Assembly: GCF_014197435.1 (NCBI RefSeq)
Contig: NZ_JACIFP010000003.1
Location: forward strand, 1 to 64,000
Direction of reading: 5' to 3'
DNA: 64,000 nucleotides
DNA from: Gordonia humi
Lineage (GTDB): Bacteria > Actinomycetota > Actinomycetes > Mycobacteriales > Mycobacteriaceae
Made by a program: the position numbers and the translations under genes. The notes beneath the pieces are model-generated. The model was not told where the DNA came from and made no database searches. It saw only the letters and a program-made list of their open reading frames with translations. Positions 25,272-34,492 of the stretch are shown here, piece after piece; positions within the stretch are counted from its first letter, which is position 1; every line of letters starts with the position of its first letter.

Positions 25272-26477
25272 TCATGCAGGGACGAGCCGCACTGGAAGCG
25301 TGTTCCATGTTTGTAGTGAGTTGTTGTATCCCCGTTCCGGTGTGCCGGCCAACTCCAGGTGTTCGACCCGGTCAGCCAGGGCGGTGAGCAGGACTTCGGC
25401 CTCCAGTCGTGCGACGTGTTGACCGACACACTGGTGGAGGCCCATGCCGAAGCCGACGTGGCCGGAGGGATCGCGGCCCAGGTCGAAGTTGTTTGGTGCA
25501 TCCCATCGCCGTGGGTCACGGTTGCCCGCTCCGATCAGGAGCATCATCTTCTGGTGGGGGCCGATTGTGGTGCCGAGGAACTCGACGGGATCATCGCCGG
25601 TGGTGTGGAAGACGATCTGCAAGGGTGAGGCCCATCGCACAGCTTCATCGAATGCACGCCGCGCAAGACCCGGGTCTTTACGTAGAAGCTGCCACTGCTC
25701 TGGGTGGGTTGCGAAGGCGTGCAGAATGGCTGCGATTCCGTGCACTGTGGTGTCGATGCCCGCGGAGACGAGCGAGCGAACCACCAAAGGGGCTTGTTCC
25801 AAGGTGATTTCACCTCGGTCAGCGGCCTCCCAGATGCTCGCGCCGAATCCTCCGGGTGCGAGATTCTCGCGTCGGCACAATGTGGTGACCCACGCCGACA
25901 GTTGCGTCAGCCGCGTTGCGCTCTTCTCGAAGAGCGCGTTCTGCGGACCGAAAGCGTTGAACACGAGATCACCGTAGGCGAGTAGGTCGCGGCGTCGCTC
26001 AGGCGGCAATCCGACTGCATCGGGAAAGACCTTGAGCGGGAACGGCGCGGCCAACTCGTTCATGGCGTCGATGACTCCGCCGCGGGCCAGCACCTGGTCG
26101 ACGCTCTGTTCGGCTTCCGCGAGCCATTCGGACCGCAGGCGTCGCAGCACCCGTGTGCTGAGCACTTCGGTCAGCACACGGCGGGGTGCGTCGTGCACGG
26201 GCGGGTCGGCCTCGGTAGGTAGAGCCGGTGGTCTCCAGGGCTTTTCGACGTGGAAGTTGGCCAATCCTACGCCTGCTCCGACATGGAAGTGTTGCCAGTC
26301 GGCCAGCACCTCCCGGATGACGTCGTAGCGGCCGGTGGCGTAGACGTCCAAAGCGCTGAGGTAGACCACCGGGCCGGCCTCACGCACCCGCTGTTGCACG
26401 GGCAGGCGATCGATCAGATGCTCCTCGGCGTACGGATCGTCGTCGACGACGGGAGGAGTGAGTACGGGAGTCGTCAT
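25272..26477 (-). CDS. cytochrome P450 (CYP199-like)
   Basis: 401 residues from ATG 26477 (GGAG 6 bases before). P450 signatures in order: I-helix SAGIDTTVHG (about 235-244), ExxR as EAVR, and the heme loop GFGMGLHQCVGQHVARLE with Cys350 as the axial thiolate. The loop GxHQCVGQ-VARLE is that of CYP199-type enzymes, which hydroxylate or O-demethylate para-substituted benzoates and cinnamates (family knowledge; the match is by eye). It is the last gene of an operon directly after a reductase that carries flavin and [2Fe-2S], its natural electron donor. Soluble, bacterial class I. Substrate inferred as an aromatic or ketone-derived carboxylate. Confidence 0.9.
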   Translation of the reverse strand: MTTPVLTPPVVDDDPYAEEHLIDRLPVQQRVREAGPVVYLSALDVYATGRYDVIREVLADWQHFHVGAGVGLANFHVEKPWRPPALPTEADPPVHDAPRRVLTEVLSTRVLRRLRSEWLAEAEQSVDQVLARGGVIDAMNELAAPFPLKVFPDAVGLPPERRRDLLAYGDLVFNAFGPQNALFEKSATRLTQLSAWVTTLCRRENLAPGGFGASIWEAADRGEITLEQAPLVVRSLVSAGIDTTVHGIAAILHAFATHPEQWQLLRKDPGLARRAFDEAVRWASPLQIVFHTTGDDPVEFLGTTIGPHQKMMLLIGAGNRDPRRWDAPNNFDLGRDPSGHVGFGMGLHQCVGQHVARLEAEVLLTALADRVEHLELAGTPERGYNNSLQTWNTLPVRLVPA

Positions 26478-26501
26478 GTGGTACTCCAAAGAACGAGATT
26501 A

Positions 26502-27479
26502 TCAGGCATCGAGGGTCAGGGTTGAGGTGTGGGCCCGCGAAACGCACACAAGAATGCAGTCCCCGGCATCCCTGTCGGTCTCGCTTAACATGCTGTCGCG
26601 GTGATCTGGCCGGCCGGCGAGTACGGCGACCTCGCATGTCCCGCAGGTGCCCTGTCGACACGACGAGAGCACCCCGACTCCCGCTTGAGCCATGGCATCG
26701 AGAATGCTGGTGCCCGGTGCCACCGGGAGGTCGAGTCCACTGCGCTGCAGATGGACCACGAAAGGACGATCATCGGCGCGGCGGCCCGCGCCGTTGACAA
26801 ACCGCTCGGTGTGCAATGTGTGCGGCAGCCAATTCGCCGAGGCGCGCTCCGCTGCGTCCAGCAAACCGGCTGGGCCGCAACAGTAGACACGTGTCCCCTT
26901 CTCTATATCCCCAACCCAGTCGGCAATGTCGGGCCGGCCGAACTCGTTCTCGGGAACCAGGTCCACGTGACCCCGTGCGTCGGTGAGTTCGTCTGCAAAG
27001 GCCATCGACCGACGCCAACGCCCACCGTAGAGCAGCTTCCAGGGAATCTTCAGTCGATCAGCCTGTTGGATCATCGGCAGCAGCGGCGTGATACCGATGC
27101 CACCGGCGATGAACAGATACCGCTCGGCCGGGACCAGATGGAAGTGGTTACGCGGCCCCCCGAAACCCAATATCTGCCCCTCGGCGAGTTGAGTGTGAAT
27201 CCACTCTGACCCGCCGGAACCGGCGGTTTCGCGCAGGACAGCGATCCGATAGGTGTACGCATCCCAGCGATCACCGCACAGGGAGTACTGACGCACCAGC
27301 CCGTTCGGCAGTATCACGTCGATGTGTGAGCCCGGCGTCCACGGGGGCAGCCGCCGACCTGTCGGATCGGCGAGGGTCACCGCGACCACTCCCTCGGCGA
27401 CCACCTCGACACCGACGACCTGAATCGATGTGGCGTCGGTGTCGAGGCCCGCTCGTGCCGCCGCCACCGCAGTATTCAT
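26502..27479 (-). CDS. phthalate-dioxygenase-type FMN/[2Fe-2S] reductase
   Basis: 325 residues. Three domains in order: FMN-binding (PNGLVRQYSLCGD, near residues 59-71), NADH-binding (AGGIGITPLLPM and CCGPAGLLDAAER) and a C-terminal plant-type ferredoxin domain with C274, C279, C282 and C312 (CRQGTCGTC ... LVC). It passes electrons from NAD(P)H to an oxygenase. It sits between the BVMO and the P450 (4-base overlap with the BVMO stop; 24 bases to P450) and is the likely donor for the P450 rather than for the self-sufficient BVMO. Confidence 0.92.
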   Translation of the reverse strand: MNTAVAAARAGLDTDATSIQVVGVEVVAEGVVAVTLADPTGRRLPPWTPGSHIDVILPNGLVRQYSLCGDRWDAYTYRIAVLRETAGSGGSEWIHTQLAEGQILGFGGPRNHFHLVPAERYLFIAGGIGITPLLPMIQQADRLKIPWKLLYGGRWRRSMAFADELTDARGHVDLVPENEFGRPDIADWVGDIEKGTRVYCCGPAGLLDAAERASANWLPHTLHTERFVNGAGRRADDRPFVVHLQRSGLDLPVAPGTSILDAMAQAGVGVLSSCRQGTCGTCEVAVLAGRPDHRDSMLSETDRDAGDCILVCVSRAHTSTLTLDA

Positions 27480-29467
27480 CGGTTCTCCCGCATGGGTAGA
27501 TCGTGGAAGTCGAATGCGGTCAGGTCCGGCTTCCGGGTCAAATCGTAGAACTCATGCAAGGAGTAGGGCCACACCTGCGACGCTCGGCCATGTCGGTTCT
27601 GGTACCACGTTTCAATTGTGGCTACGCCCCACGCTCGGCGCCGGTTACCCTCGTCCACCCAGTCACAGAACTCGTCCACGGCATCTGTATGCGGCGACAT
27701 CGATGCCCGTCCCGATCGCAACAGCTCGCCGATGCACTCGACGGTGTACTCCGCCGAGCACTCGGCCATGAAAAGTGAACTGCCATTGACGACTACACCG
27801 GTGTTGGGCCCCATCAGCATGAACAGATTCGGGAAGTGAGGGACCGTGATACCGAGATATCCGCGGGCATCACCGTCCCACATCTGATGCAGGTCTTGTC
27901 CCTGCGCACCGGTGATCGTCATGGGTTCCAGGTAGTCCGACGCCCGGAAGCCGGTGGCGTAGACGATCACGTCCACTTCGTGGAGCCGCCCGTCGGCGGT
28001 GCGGATCCCGGTGGGCTCGATCGAGGCGATCCCGTCAGTGATCAGGTCCACGTGAGGTTTCTTCAACGCCGCCGCCCAGACCCCGTTGTCGCGGGTCATT
28101 CGCTTGACACCCGGCGGATAGGTCGGGGTCATTTTCTCCAGCAGGTCGGGGTCGCCGTCGAGCTGTGCGCGCAGATGCTCGATCAACTGCGCGCGCAGGT
28201 GCGCGTTGTTGGCCGACGTGGTGGCAGGGTCGGTCCAGTCGGGATCGACGTCGACGAAGGGCAGACGTCCCTCGTTGGCGAGCCAGAACTGCCAGAACCG
28301 GTACCAGCGCCCGTAATACGGGACGTGCCGTAGCAACCACTGCATCCCCTCCGGAATGTCGTTGTGGTATCCGGGTGTCGGCAGCATCCAGGGCGCGTGC
28401 CGCTGGAAGACCGACAGATGGTCGACCTGATCTGCGATCGAGGGCACGATCTGGTAGGCGCTGGCGCCGGTGCCGATGACGGCGACCCGCCGTCCGGCCA
28501 GCTCGACATTCTGGTCCCAACGGGAGGAATGAAAAGCTGTCCCGCCGAAGCTGTCCCGTCCCGGTATGTCGGGAATGTTGGGAAGGTTGAGCTGGCCGAC
28601 GGCGGTGATCACCGCGTGGAACTTCAGCTGTTGCTCGGCCCCATGCGCATCTCGGACGGTCACTGTCCAGATCTGCTCGTCGGAGTCGAAGGCCAGCGCG
28701 GTGACCTCGGTGTTGAAGCGAATATTCGGACGCAAACCGAACGCGGCCGACACGTCCTGCAGGTAGCCCTCGATTTCCGGTTGCGTCGAGAATGCCTGGG
28801 GCCAATCCGGTTTCTGCGCGAACGAATAGCTGTAGGCAAAGTTCGGGGTGTCCAGACGGCATCCGGGATAGACGTTCTCCCACCATGTTCCACCGACCTC
28901 GGCATTCTTGTCGAATACCACGTAGCTCACCGAGGCCTGGCTCAGTCGGTGCGCTGCCGCCATGCCGGAGATCCCCGCACCTATCACCGCGACGGTGAAG
29001 TCCCGGTCGGGGGCCACGTCGTCTTTGGTCCATCGGGGCGCACCGTAATCCTTGGGGATCCCGAGTTCATGGCGCAACAGCGGAAGCTGTTCATCACCGG
29101 CATCTTTGGTGATGAAGCGCACGATGTCGGCGAGCAACTCCTCCGTCGGTTGCGCGGCGGGTATCGATCCACGGTCACGGAGTTGTCTCAGTCCATCGAA
29201 AGCCAGCTCGCGGGCCCGTTCCTGAGCCCGAGGAGTCAAGCCGCCCTGCGCCGCGATCACAGCGTCCATCGGTGGGAGTGGGGGCTTGACCGACTCTTCC
29301 AAGATCGAGGGGTCGGCGTTGACGTGTGCCAATGCTGCCAGTAGAGCCGGTAATTCGGCGTGCTCGAGCGCCGCGCGCAGGAAGTCGTCGTCCTCGACGA
29401 TCGGCACGAAACTGTTGTACTGCTCTGCAGTGTCGGCCGCAGCGATCGGTGAAGCCGTGTAGGTCAT
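27476..29467 (-). CDS. Baeyer-Villiger monooxygenase, HAPMO-like
   Basis: 663 residues. An N-terminal helical extension of about 150 residues precedes FAD Rossmann fold GAGISGMAAAHR (163-174). The BVMO fingerprint FGGTAFHSSRWD spans 307-318, and the NADPH fold GTGASAYQI follows near 332. Such an extension and the phrase APRWTKDDVAPDRDFTVAVIGAG resemble 4-hydroxyacetophenone monooxygenase, an FAD/NADPH enzyme that turns aryl ketones into esters. ATG 29467 overlaps the stop of the upstream hydrolase by 4 bases and its stop overlaps the reductase start by 4. The adjacent hydrolase would split the ester or lactone product. Class is certain, substrate inferred. Confidence 0.92.
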   Translation of the reverse strand: MTYTASPIAAADTAEQYNSFVPIVEDDDFLRAALEHAELPALLAALAHVNADPSILEESVKPPLPPMDAVIAAQGGLTPRAQERARELAFDGLRQLRDRGSIPAAQPTEELLADIVRFITKDAGDEQLPLLRHELGIPKDYGAPRWTKDDVAPDRDFTVAVIGAGISGMAAAHRLSQASVSYVVFDKNAEVGGTWWENVYPGCRLDTPNFAYSYSFAQKPDWPQAFSTQPEIEGYLQDVSAAFGLRPNIRFNTEVTALAFDSDEQIWTVTVRDAHGAEQQLKFHAVITAVGQLNLPNIPDIPGRDSFGGTAFHSSRWDQNVELAGRRVAVIGTGASAYQIVPSIADQVDHLSVFQRHAPWMLPTPGYHNDIPEGMQWLLRHVPYYGRWYRFWQFWLANEGRLPFVDVDPDWTDPATTSANNAHLRAQLIEHLRAQLDGDPDLLEKMTPTYPPGVKRMTRDNGVWAAALKKPHVDLITDGIASIEPTGIRTADGRLHEVDVIVYATGFRASDYLEPMTITGAQGQDLHQMWDGDARGYLGITVPHFPNLFMLMGPNTGVVVNGSSLFMAECSAEYTVECIGELLRSGRASMSPHTDAVDEFCDWVDEGNRRRAWGVATIETWYQNRHGRASQVWPYSLHEFYDLTRKPDLTAFDFHDLPMRENR

Positions 29468-30303
29468 GCCGGGTCCTTGGTCAGATAGTCGATCACGATC
29501 TGGGCGGTCTCGACCGGCGACTCGATATTCGGTTCGTGTGCACCGTCGACCTCGAGCGCGGTGATCGCCGGGGACAGGTCGGCCAGCTTTCTCGCCCAAC
29601 CACTTTCGAGCAACACGTCGTCACGTCCCTCGATCAACAGCAGCGGGGTGGTGACCGCTGCCAGATTGTCCAGGAAGGGGTCGGCTGCCGGCGTTCTGGT
29701 CACCGATGGATTGCTGAGTCTGGGGGCGGTCATCGCCTCCCAGTGTCCCGGGATCAAGCTGTTCTCGTAGCGGGCTCGGACATGAGCGTCCATCCCGGCG
29801 GTGCTACGAACCGTCAGGCCAGTCATCTTCTCGGCGTCCTCGAGGCTGGGCGTGTAGTCGGCCAACGCGGCCACACCTTCGGGCAGACGGTACGGCCCGC
29901 CGGTACCCGAGATGCTGATGGCCTTGCTCACCGGCCACGGTTGCGCCGGGTCGGCCACGGCGCGCAGAACCACGGAACCACCGAATGAGGCACCCACGAA
30001 GTGCGCTCGCGACACCCCGAGTTCGGCACAGAAGGCGGCAAGGTGAGCCACCCGAGGCAGATACGGTGGGCGGTCGAGGAACACGACTTTATCGGTGCCG
30101 CCCCAACCGAGCAGATCCGGTGCCAGTACGTGGAACCGCTCGGCGAGCGGGGCGATCATCTCCCCCCAGCACAATTCGGCGGTACTCCCGAAACCGCCGT
30201 CATGTACCAGGACGACCGTCTCGGAACCTGACGTGCCGGCTTCCAGGTAGGTGGTGGTGAATCCGCCGGCGGTGACTGACTTCTGCTCGTAGGCGTTCCT
30301 CAT
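29464..30303 (-). CDS. alpha/beta-hydrolase (ester/lactone)
   Basis: 279 residues. The nucleophile elbow is VGASFGGS with Ser106, the oxyanion loop HDGGFGS, the Asp in IEGRDDVLLE and His in DGAHEPNIE: a complete triad. It overlaps the BVMO by 4 bases and precedes it, matching the pairing in ketone degradation where a hydrolase opens the ester or lactone. Relatives include meta-cleavage product hydrolases (MhpC-like), so a C-C hydrolase is an alternative. 60 bases separate it from the SDR upstream. Confidence 0.9.
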   Translation of the reverse strand: MRNAYEQKSVTAGGFTTTYLEAGTSGSETVVLVHDGGFGSTAELCWGEMIAPLAERFHVLAPDLLGWGGTDKVVFLDRPPYLPRVAHLAAFCAELGVSRAHFVGASFGGSVVLRAVADPAQPWPVSKAISISGTGGPYRLPEGVAALADYTPSLEDAEKMTGLTVRSTAGMDAHVRARYENSLIPGHWEAMTAPRLSNPSVTRTPAADPFLDNLAAVTTPLLLIEGRDDVLLESGWARKLADLSPAITALEVDGAHEPNIESPVETAQIVIDYLTKDPA

Positions 30304-30363
30304 GTGTCATCTCTTTCTTCGCTGTGCTCGCACCCGGAACCCAGGGCCGAGCTGAGTTGTTGT

Positions 30364-31053
30364 TCAGTTCTTGACCGAGCCGCCGTCGACACACAGCGTC
30401 TGCCCGGTGACGAAGGCTGCTTGGTCGGACAGCAGGAACAGCACCGGACCGACTATGTCGTCGGGGTGGGCACGCCTCTTGAGCGCTCGGGTGGCGATGT
30501 TCGCCTCCTCGGTGTGCGCCATCCGCGCGATCATCGGTGTGGCGGTGATCCCTGGGCTGATGACGTTGACAGTGATCTCGTCCTCACCCAGTTCCTCGGC
30601 GAGGCAGCGCGCGAATCCGATGACGCCGGCCTTGGACGCGACGTAGGCGAAGAGATTGCGCGACCCTTTGAAGACCGTCCCGGAGGCGAACAGCACGATC
30701 CGGCCTCCTCGCGGCATGAGCGGGACAACAGCCTGGGCCAGCGCGATCGTTCCCTCGAGATTGGTGCGCAGGATCTGTTCCCACTCGGCTCGTTCGGTCT
30801 GCCGGAAGGACGACCACTGCCCCCTCGCGGCGCAATGGACGAGGTTGTCCACCGGGTGTCCGCCGAGTTCGGCGACGATTGAGTCGATGCCTTCGGGGCT
30901 GCCCAGATCGGCACGAATGTACTGCGCAGCACCGTGCCGTTCGGGAGGTGCGGCGATGTCGACGATGATGACTCGGTGTCCTTCGGCGATCAGCGCTGCG
31001 GCCACTGCTGCGCCGATACCGCTGGCACCACCGGTGACAACAGATGTGGTCAT
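30364..31053 (-). CDS. short-chain dehydrogenase/reductase (SDR 1)
   Basis: 229 residues. Classical SDR: TGGASGIG cofactor motif near the N-terminus, an aromatic-rich NLVHCAA strand, the catalytic YVASK, and PGIT near residue 170. It ends CVDGG. It overlaps the upstream hydrolase by 4 bases (ATGA). It probably oxidises an alcohol to the ketone that the BVMO attacks, or reduces the reverse, with NAD(P). Substrate not visible. Confidence 0.9.
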   Translation of the reverse strand: MTTSVVTGGASGIGAAVAAALIAEGHRVIIVDIAAPPERHGAAQYIRADLGSPEGIDSIVAELGGHPVDNLVHCAARGQWSSFRQTERAEWEQILRTNLEGTIALAQAVVPLMPRGGRIVLFASGTVFKGSRNLFAYVASKAGVIGFARCLAEELGEDEITVNVISPGITATPMIARMAHTEEANIATRALKRRAHPDDIVGPVLFLLSDQAAFVTGQTLCVDGGSVKN

Positions 31054-31835
31054 CGCCCTACCGGCTCTCGGGAGGTGTCGTCGACTCGTGCGATGAACTC
31101 GGTGACCACGTCGTTGAACGACGAAGGATTCTCGACACACGACAGGTGGCCGGCCGCGGGGATGGATGCCAGGGTCGACCCGGCGACGTTGTCGAGGATT
31201 GTCTGGGTTCGTTCCATCGGTACCTTCAGGTCGGAGTCTCCGATCACCACTAACGTCGGGCTGGTGATGGCGGCCAGGTCGGCGGTCACGTCGGCGAAGA
31301 ATGTCGCCTTGGCCGAAGCCAGGTAGGCGGCGGCGGACATACTGCCGATCGCCGAGACCAGATTCGTGTAGTCGGCATCGTCGACTCGGCGGGTGAGCGT
31401 CTCCTCGAGGTACCTGGTTGCGTACGCCGCCATCCCGGTGGCCTCTATCGCGGTGGACGCCGACTGCACCCTGTCCGCGGCAGCCTCCCGGGGCAGGCGG
31501 GCAAAGGTGTTCGCGGCAATCACACTGCTGACATTGCCCGGATGTGTCGCCGCATAGGCGAGCGCTTGGATGCCGCCCATCGACAGTCCGACCAGATGTA
31601 CCGGACCACACGTGCTCACGAGCCGGTGCAGATCGTCGACCCAGCCGCCGACGGTGACCGTTCCGGTGAGTGGGGTGCGGCCGTGTCCGTTGCTGTCGGG
31701 TGCGACGACGTGGTGGTTGTGCTCCAGGTGTGCCACCTGGTGGCGCCAGAGGCGACTGTCGGTTCCGAGGCTGTGCAGCAACACCACCGTCGAACGACGG
31801 TCTGCAGCGACCGATACGGTCGGTTGTGCGGTCAT
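31050..31835 (-). CDS. alpha/beta-hydrolase, 3-oxoadipate enol-lactonase-like
   Basis: 261 residues from ATG 31835 (GGAA upstream). A GTG at 31886 that overlaps the tautomerase stop (GTGA) is an alternative start. The domain has HSLGTDSRLW, the nucleophile GLSMGGIQ, Asp in VIGDSDLKVP and His in AAGHLSCVE. The overall layout is that of PcaD, which opens enol-lactones. Its neighbours are a 4-OT-type tautomerase and an SDR, so it likely acts on a ring-derived lactone in this pathway. Confidence 0.88.
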   Translation of the reverse strand: MTAQPTVSVAADRRSTVVLLHSLGTDSRLWRHQVAHLEHNHHVVAPDSNGHGRTPLTGTVTVGGWVDDLHRLVSTCGPVHLVGLSMGGIQALAYAATHPGNVSSVIAANTFARLPREAAADRVQSASTAIEATGMAAYATRYLEETLTRRVDDADYTNLVSAIGSMSAAAYLASAKATFFADVTADLAAITSPTLVVIGDSDLKVPMERTQTILDNVAGSTLASIPAAGHLSCVENPSSFNDVVTEFIARVDDTSREPVGR

Positions 31836-31882
31836 GATTTCCTTCGTTGCGAGCGTGGGTGGCACGCGATGACGTGGGGCAT

Positions 31883-32074
31883 TCACTTGTTTCGGTTGGC
31901 CAGGCTCTGTCCGCCGATTCCCCAGCGTTCGGCAGGTGTCTGGTCGATCAAGACCTGGACAGACGAGGCCGTGGCATTGGTGATCGACACATACACCTCC
32001 GTGATCGATGCGATCAGCTGGTCGATCTGTTCAGCAGACAGGGGGGATGCGTGTTTGACGTTGATGATCGGCAT
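31883..32074 (-). CDS. 4-oxalocrotonate tautomerase family protein
   Basis: 63 residues: the catalytic Pro1 after the initiator Met (MPIINVKHASPLSAEQ), typical of the small beta-alpha-beta tautomerase monomers that form hexamers. It has the RWGIGG-type C-terminal turn. These convert enol to keto forms in catabolism. 2 bases separate it from the MFS stop upstream; it overlaps the possible GTG start of the next gene. Confidence 0.87.
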   Translation of the reverse strand: MPIINVKHASPLSAEQIDQLIASITEVYVSITNATASSVQVLIDQTPAERWGIGGQSLANRNK

Positions 32075-32076
32075 GA

Positions 32077-33507
32077 TTAGGTCGCCTTCTCTGTGTGCTG
32101 GACTTCCGGTGCAATCCGGGGCCTATGTGCGGATTCGATTTGCGAGTGAAAGTGTTGCTCGTCGGTGTGGTGGGTGGTCGACGTGGTGCCGGCATTCTCG
32201 CCCAACCCGAGATGCTTCGTCTCACCGGCGATGAAGGCGCCCAGAACCATGACGATGGCCGCGACCGAGATACCAATGGCGAGACGGATGGTCACCACAT
32301 CCATACCAGGGGTGATGGCGGTGACGATCGCCGGCGTCACCCCTCCGATGGCGAAACCGATATTCCAACACAATCCGGTGCCGGTGGCACGGATCGATGT
32401 CGGGAATCGCTCGTTGAGAAAGATCAAGATAGGTGCCGAGGCCGCCATCATCACAATTGCAATCGCCGTTGATGCCACCGCCACCGAAATAACCTGGTCG
32501 GCACCGAGATTCGACATCCACAGATAGAGCGTCGGCAGAATAACCACACCAGGAATTCCTATTCCCAGGATGACCGAGCGACGTCCGTACCGGTCGCTGA
32601 GTACACCGCCGAGTAGCCCCCCGGCGATGACACCGATGTTGGCGATGACCAAGATGATTGCTGCCGTGGATGATTCGATCCCCAAGCCCTTGCCGTAGAA
32701 GGTGGGGAAGAAGCCGACCGTCAGATAATAGGTGGTGGCACCACCGGCGGCGATCGCGATGTTCACGAATGTGCGTCCGCGATTGGCGCGACCGAAGATC
32801 TCGGCGAGAGGCGAGGACTTCGCTGCGGCCCCGGAAACCTGCACGGCACCTTGCCACAGCGGTGATTCCTCGGTGTGCCGATACACGAAGAAGCTGAAGG
32901 CGGCCGTGACCAAGCCGGTGAAGAACATGATCCGCCACCCGTAGAGGCTGAAATCATCGTCGGGTACCAGTGAGGTGACCAGGAAGTAGACCGCCGACGC
33001 CACCACGGCACCGGCCCCTGCCCCGCCACCGGCCACCAGCCCGGACATCAGTCCGCGATGCTCTGGGGATACGGTCTCGGTGCCAAGCGTGTGGGTGGAC
33101 GCAACAACGCCGCCGACGAATACACCCTGTGCCATACGCAGAATCAGAAACAGCAGCGGGGCGAGCACTCCCGCGACGGCGTAAGTCGGGATCGCGCCCA
33201 TCAACGCCGTCGAGACGCCGACACCGAGAACCGCATAGAGCATTGCCCGCTTCCGACCGTTGCGGTCGGCGTAACCGCCGAAAACCGCCGATCCCAATGG
33301 CCGCAGGATCAACGTGACGGCAAACGACACGTACACGAATGACAACTGCAGCATGTCGTTGCCCGAGGGCACCAGTTGCGGACCGATCGTGGTGGCGACG
33401 TAGAGGATGATCGTCAGATCGTATAAGTCCATCGCCCAACCGGTCAGTGATGCTATGCCCGCCGCGCGTACTCGCTTGCGATACTCCGCGGTGTGTTCTG
33501 TTTCCAA
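32077..33507 (-). CDS. MFS transporter (metabolite:H+ symporter type)
   Basis: About 476 residues and 12 hydrophobic helices. MFS marks: GYADRNGRKRAM loop (between helices 2 and 3), GVVAST, and the repeated DRYGRRS in the second half. Its C-terminus is His/Glu-rich and hydrophilic. AGGAGG lies five bases before TTG 33507; a GTG at 33534 is the alternative. It is the promoter-proximal gene of the catabolic operon and would take up the substrate or an acid related to it. The closest family style is the MHS group. Confidence 0.88.
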   Translation of the reverse strand: METEHTAEYRKRVRAAGIASLTGWAMDLYDLTIILYVATTIGPQLVPSGNDMLQLSFVYVSFAVTLILRPLGSAVFGGYADRNGRKRAMLYAVLGVGVSTALMGAIPTYAVAGVLAPLLFLILRMAQGVFVGGVVASTHTLGTETVSPEHRGLMSGLVAGGGAGAGAVVASAVYFLVTSLVPDDDFSLYGWRIMFFTGLVTAAFSFFVYRHTEESPLWQGAVQVSGAAAKSSPLAEIFGRANRGRTFVNIAIAAGGATTYYLTVGFFPTFYGKGLGIESSTAAIILVIANIGVIAGGLLGGVLSDRYGRRSVILGIGIPGVVILPTLYLWMSNLGADQVISVAVASTAIAIVMMAASAPILIFLNERFPTSIRATGTGLCWNIGFAIGGVTPAIVTAITPGMDVVTIRLAIGISVAAIVMVLGAFIAGETKHLGLGENAGTTSTTHHTDEQHFHSQIESAHRPRIAPEVQHTEKAT

Positions 33508-33629
33508 GGCCGCCTCCTGAGTGAGCCCCACCACACTGTGTGGCTTGGCGTGACATTACGGCCCACTTTCCCCAGTGTTCAACTATGGTTCCTTTATGCG
33601 AAACAGATTCACTAGAGAGGTGTGCCGGT

Positions 33630-34421
33630 ATGGAGAACACCGCTGATAGCCCGGGCTCCCGAACACTGTCGTCGGTCGATCGGGCGCTATCGGTGATCGA
33701 GTTGCTGGCGGAGAACAACGGCTTGACCGTCACTCAGCTCGCAAACCGCTTGGGCACTGGGAAGGCAACAGCTTTTCGACTCGCCAAGACACTGGTCGAG
33801 CGCGGATGGGCGGAGAAGGACGAGGAGCTGCGGTACCGGTTGGGGCCGAGTGCTCTGAGTCTGTCCCCCGGGGTCCAGAACGGTACCGATCTGCGTCGCC
33901 AGCTCTACCCGATCCTGCAGGAACTGCAAGATGCGACCGGCGAGACGATCCACCTCACCGTCTTGCGTGGTCGGCACATCGTCTACGTCGAGCAACTGGT
34001 CTCCCCGAAGCCGGTGCATTCGGTGAGCACACTGGGGGGTCGTTCTCCCGCCCATTGCGTGTCGCCGGGTCTGGCCCAACTCGCCCTGTTGCCCGAGGCC
34101 GCCCGCAAATGGGTGGTGTCGACGCCACTGCGCAGATACACCGAGCATTCGGTGGTGGACCCAGACGCGGTCCTCGCCGAACTGGTTCGGGTCCGCGAGC
34201 GAGGGTACGCGATTAACAAGGGCACTTTTCGAGCCGACGTGGGTGGGGTGGGTGCGGCGGTACTCGACGCACGAGGCCGCCCGCGCGCAGGATTGTCGGT
34301 GTGCATGCCGATCTTTCGTATGCAGAGCACCGACCTCGCCGAAATCGGGAATCTGTTGCGAACCAAGGCCGTCGATGCGCAGCGTCGTCTCGATCTGGGC
34401 CTTCATGTACCCGGCTGGTAG
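33630..34421 (+). CDS. IclR-family transcriptional regulator
   Basis: 263 residues. The N-terminal wHTH covers SSVDRALSVIELLAENNG, TVTQLANRLGTGKATAFRL and a wing (RYRLGPSAL); the IclR effector domain follows, with RGRHIVYVEQL and SPAHCVSPGLAQLALLPE and a C-terminal GYAINKGTFRADVGGVGAAV. GAGAGG precedes ATG 33630. It is divergent from the MFS-led operon, whose start is 122 bases away, so it likely senses the pathway substrate and controls that promoter. Confidence 0.93.
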   Translation: MENTADSPGSRTLSSVDRALSVIELLAENNGLTVTQLANRLGTGKATAFRLAKTLVERGWAEKDEELRYRLGPSALSLSPGVQNGTDLRRQLYPILQELQDATGETIHLTVLRGRHIVYVEQLVSPKPVHSVSTLGGRSPAHCVSPGLAQLALLPEAARKWVVSTPLRRYTEHSVVDPDAVLAELVRVRERGYAINKGTFRADVGGVGAAVLDARGRPRAGLSVCMPIFRMQSTDLAEIGNLLRTKAVDAQRRLDLGLHVPGW

Positions 34422-34492
34422 CAGATCAATAACGGTATCGCCCAACGGAACACCCAGGCCCCCAAGGTCATCATGGATGGTTGGCTTGTCTG

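Noticed and set aside
28035..29033. 332-residue frame overlapping the BVMO
   Set aside because: Same strand but out of frame with the BVMO, Arg/Gly-rich, no family; a frame shadow.
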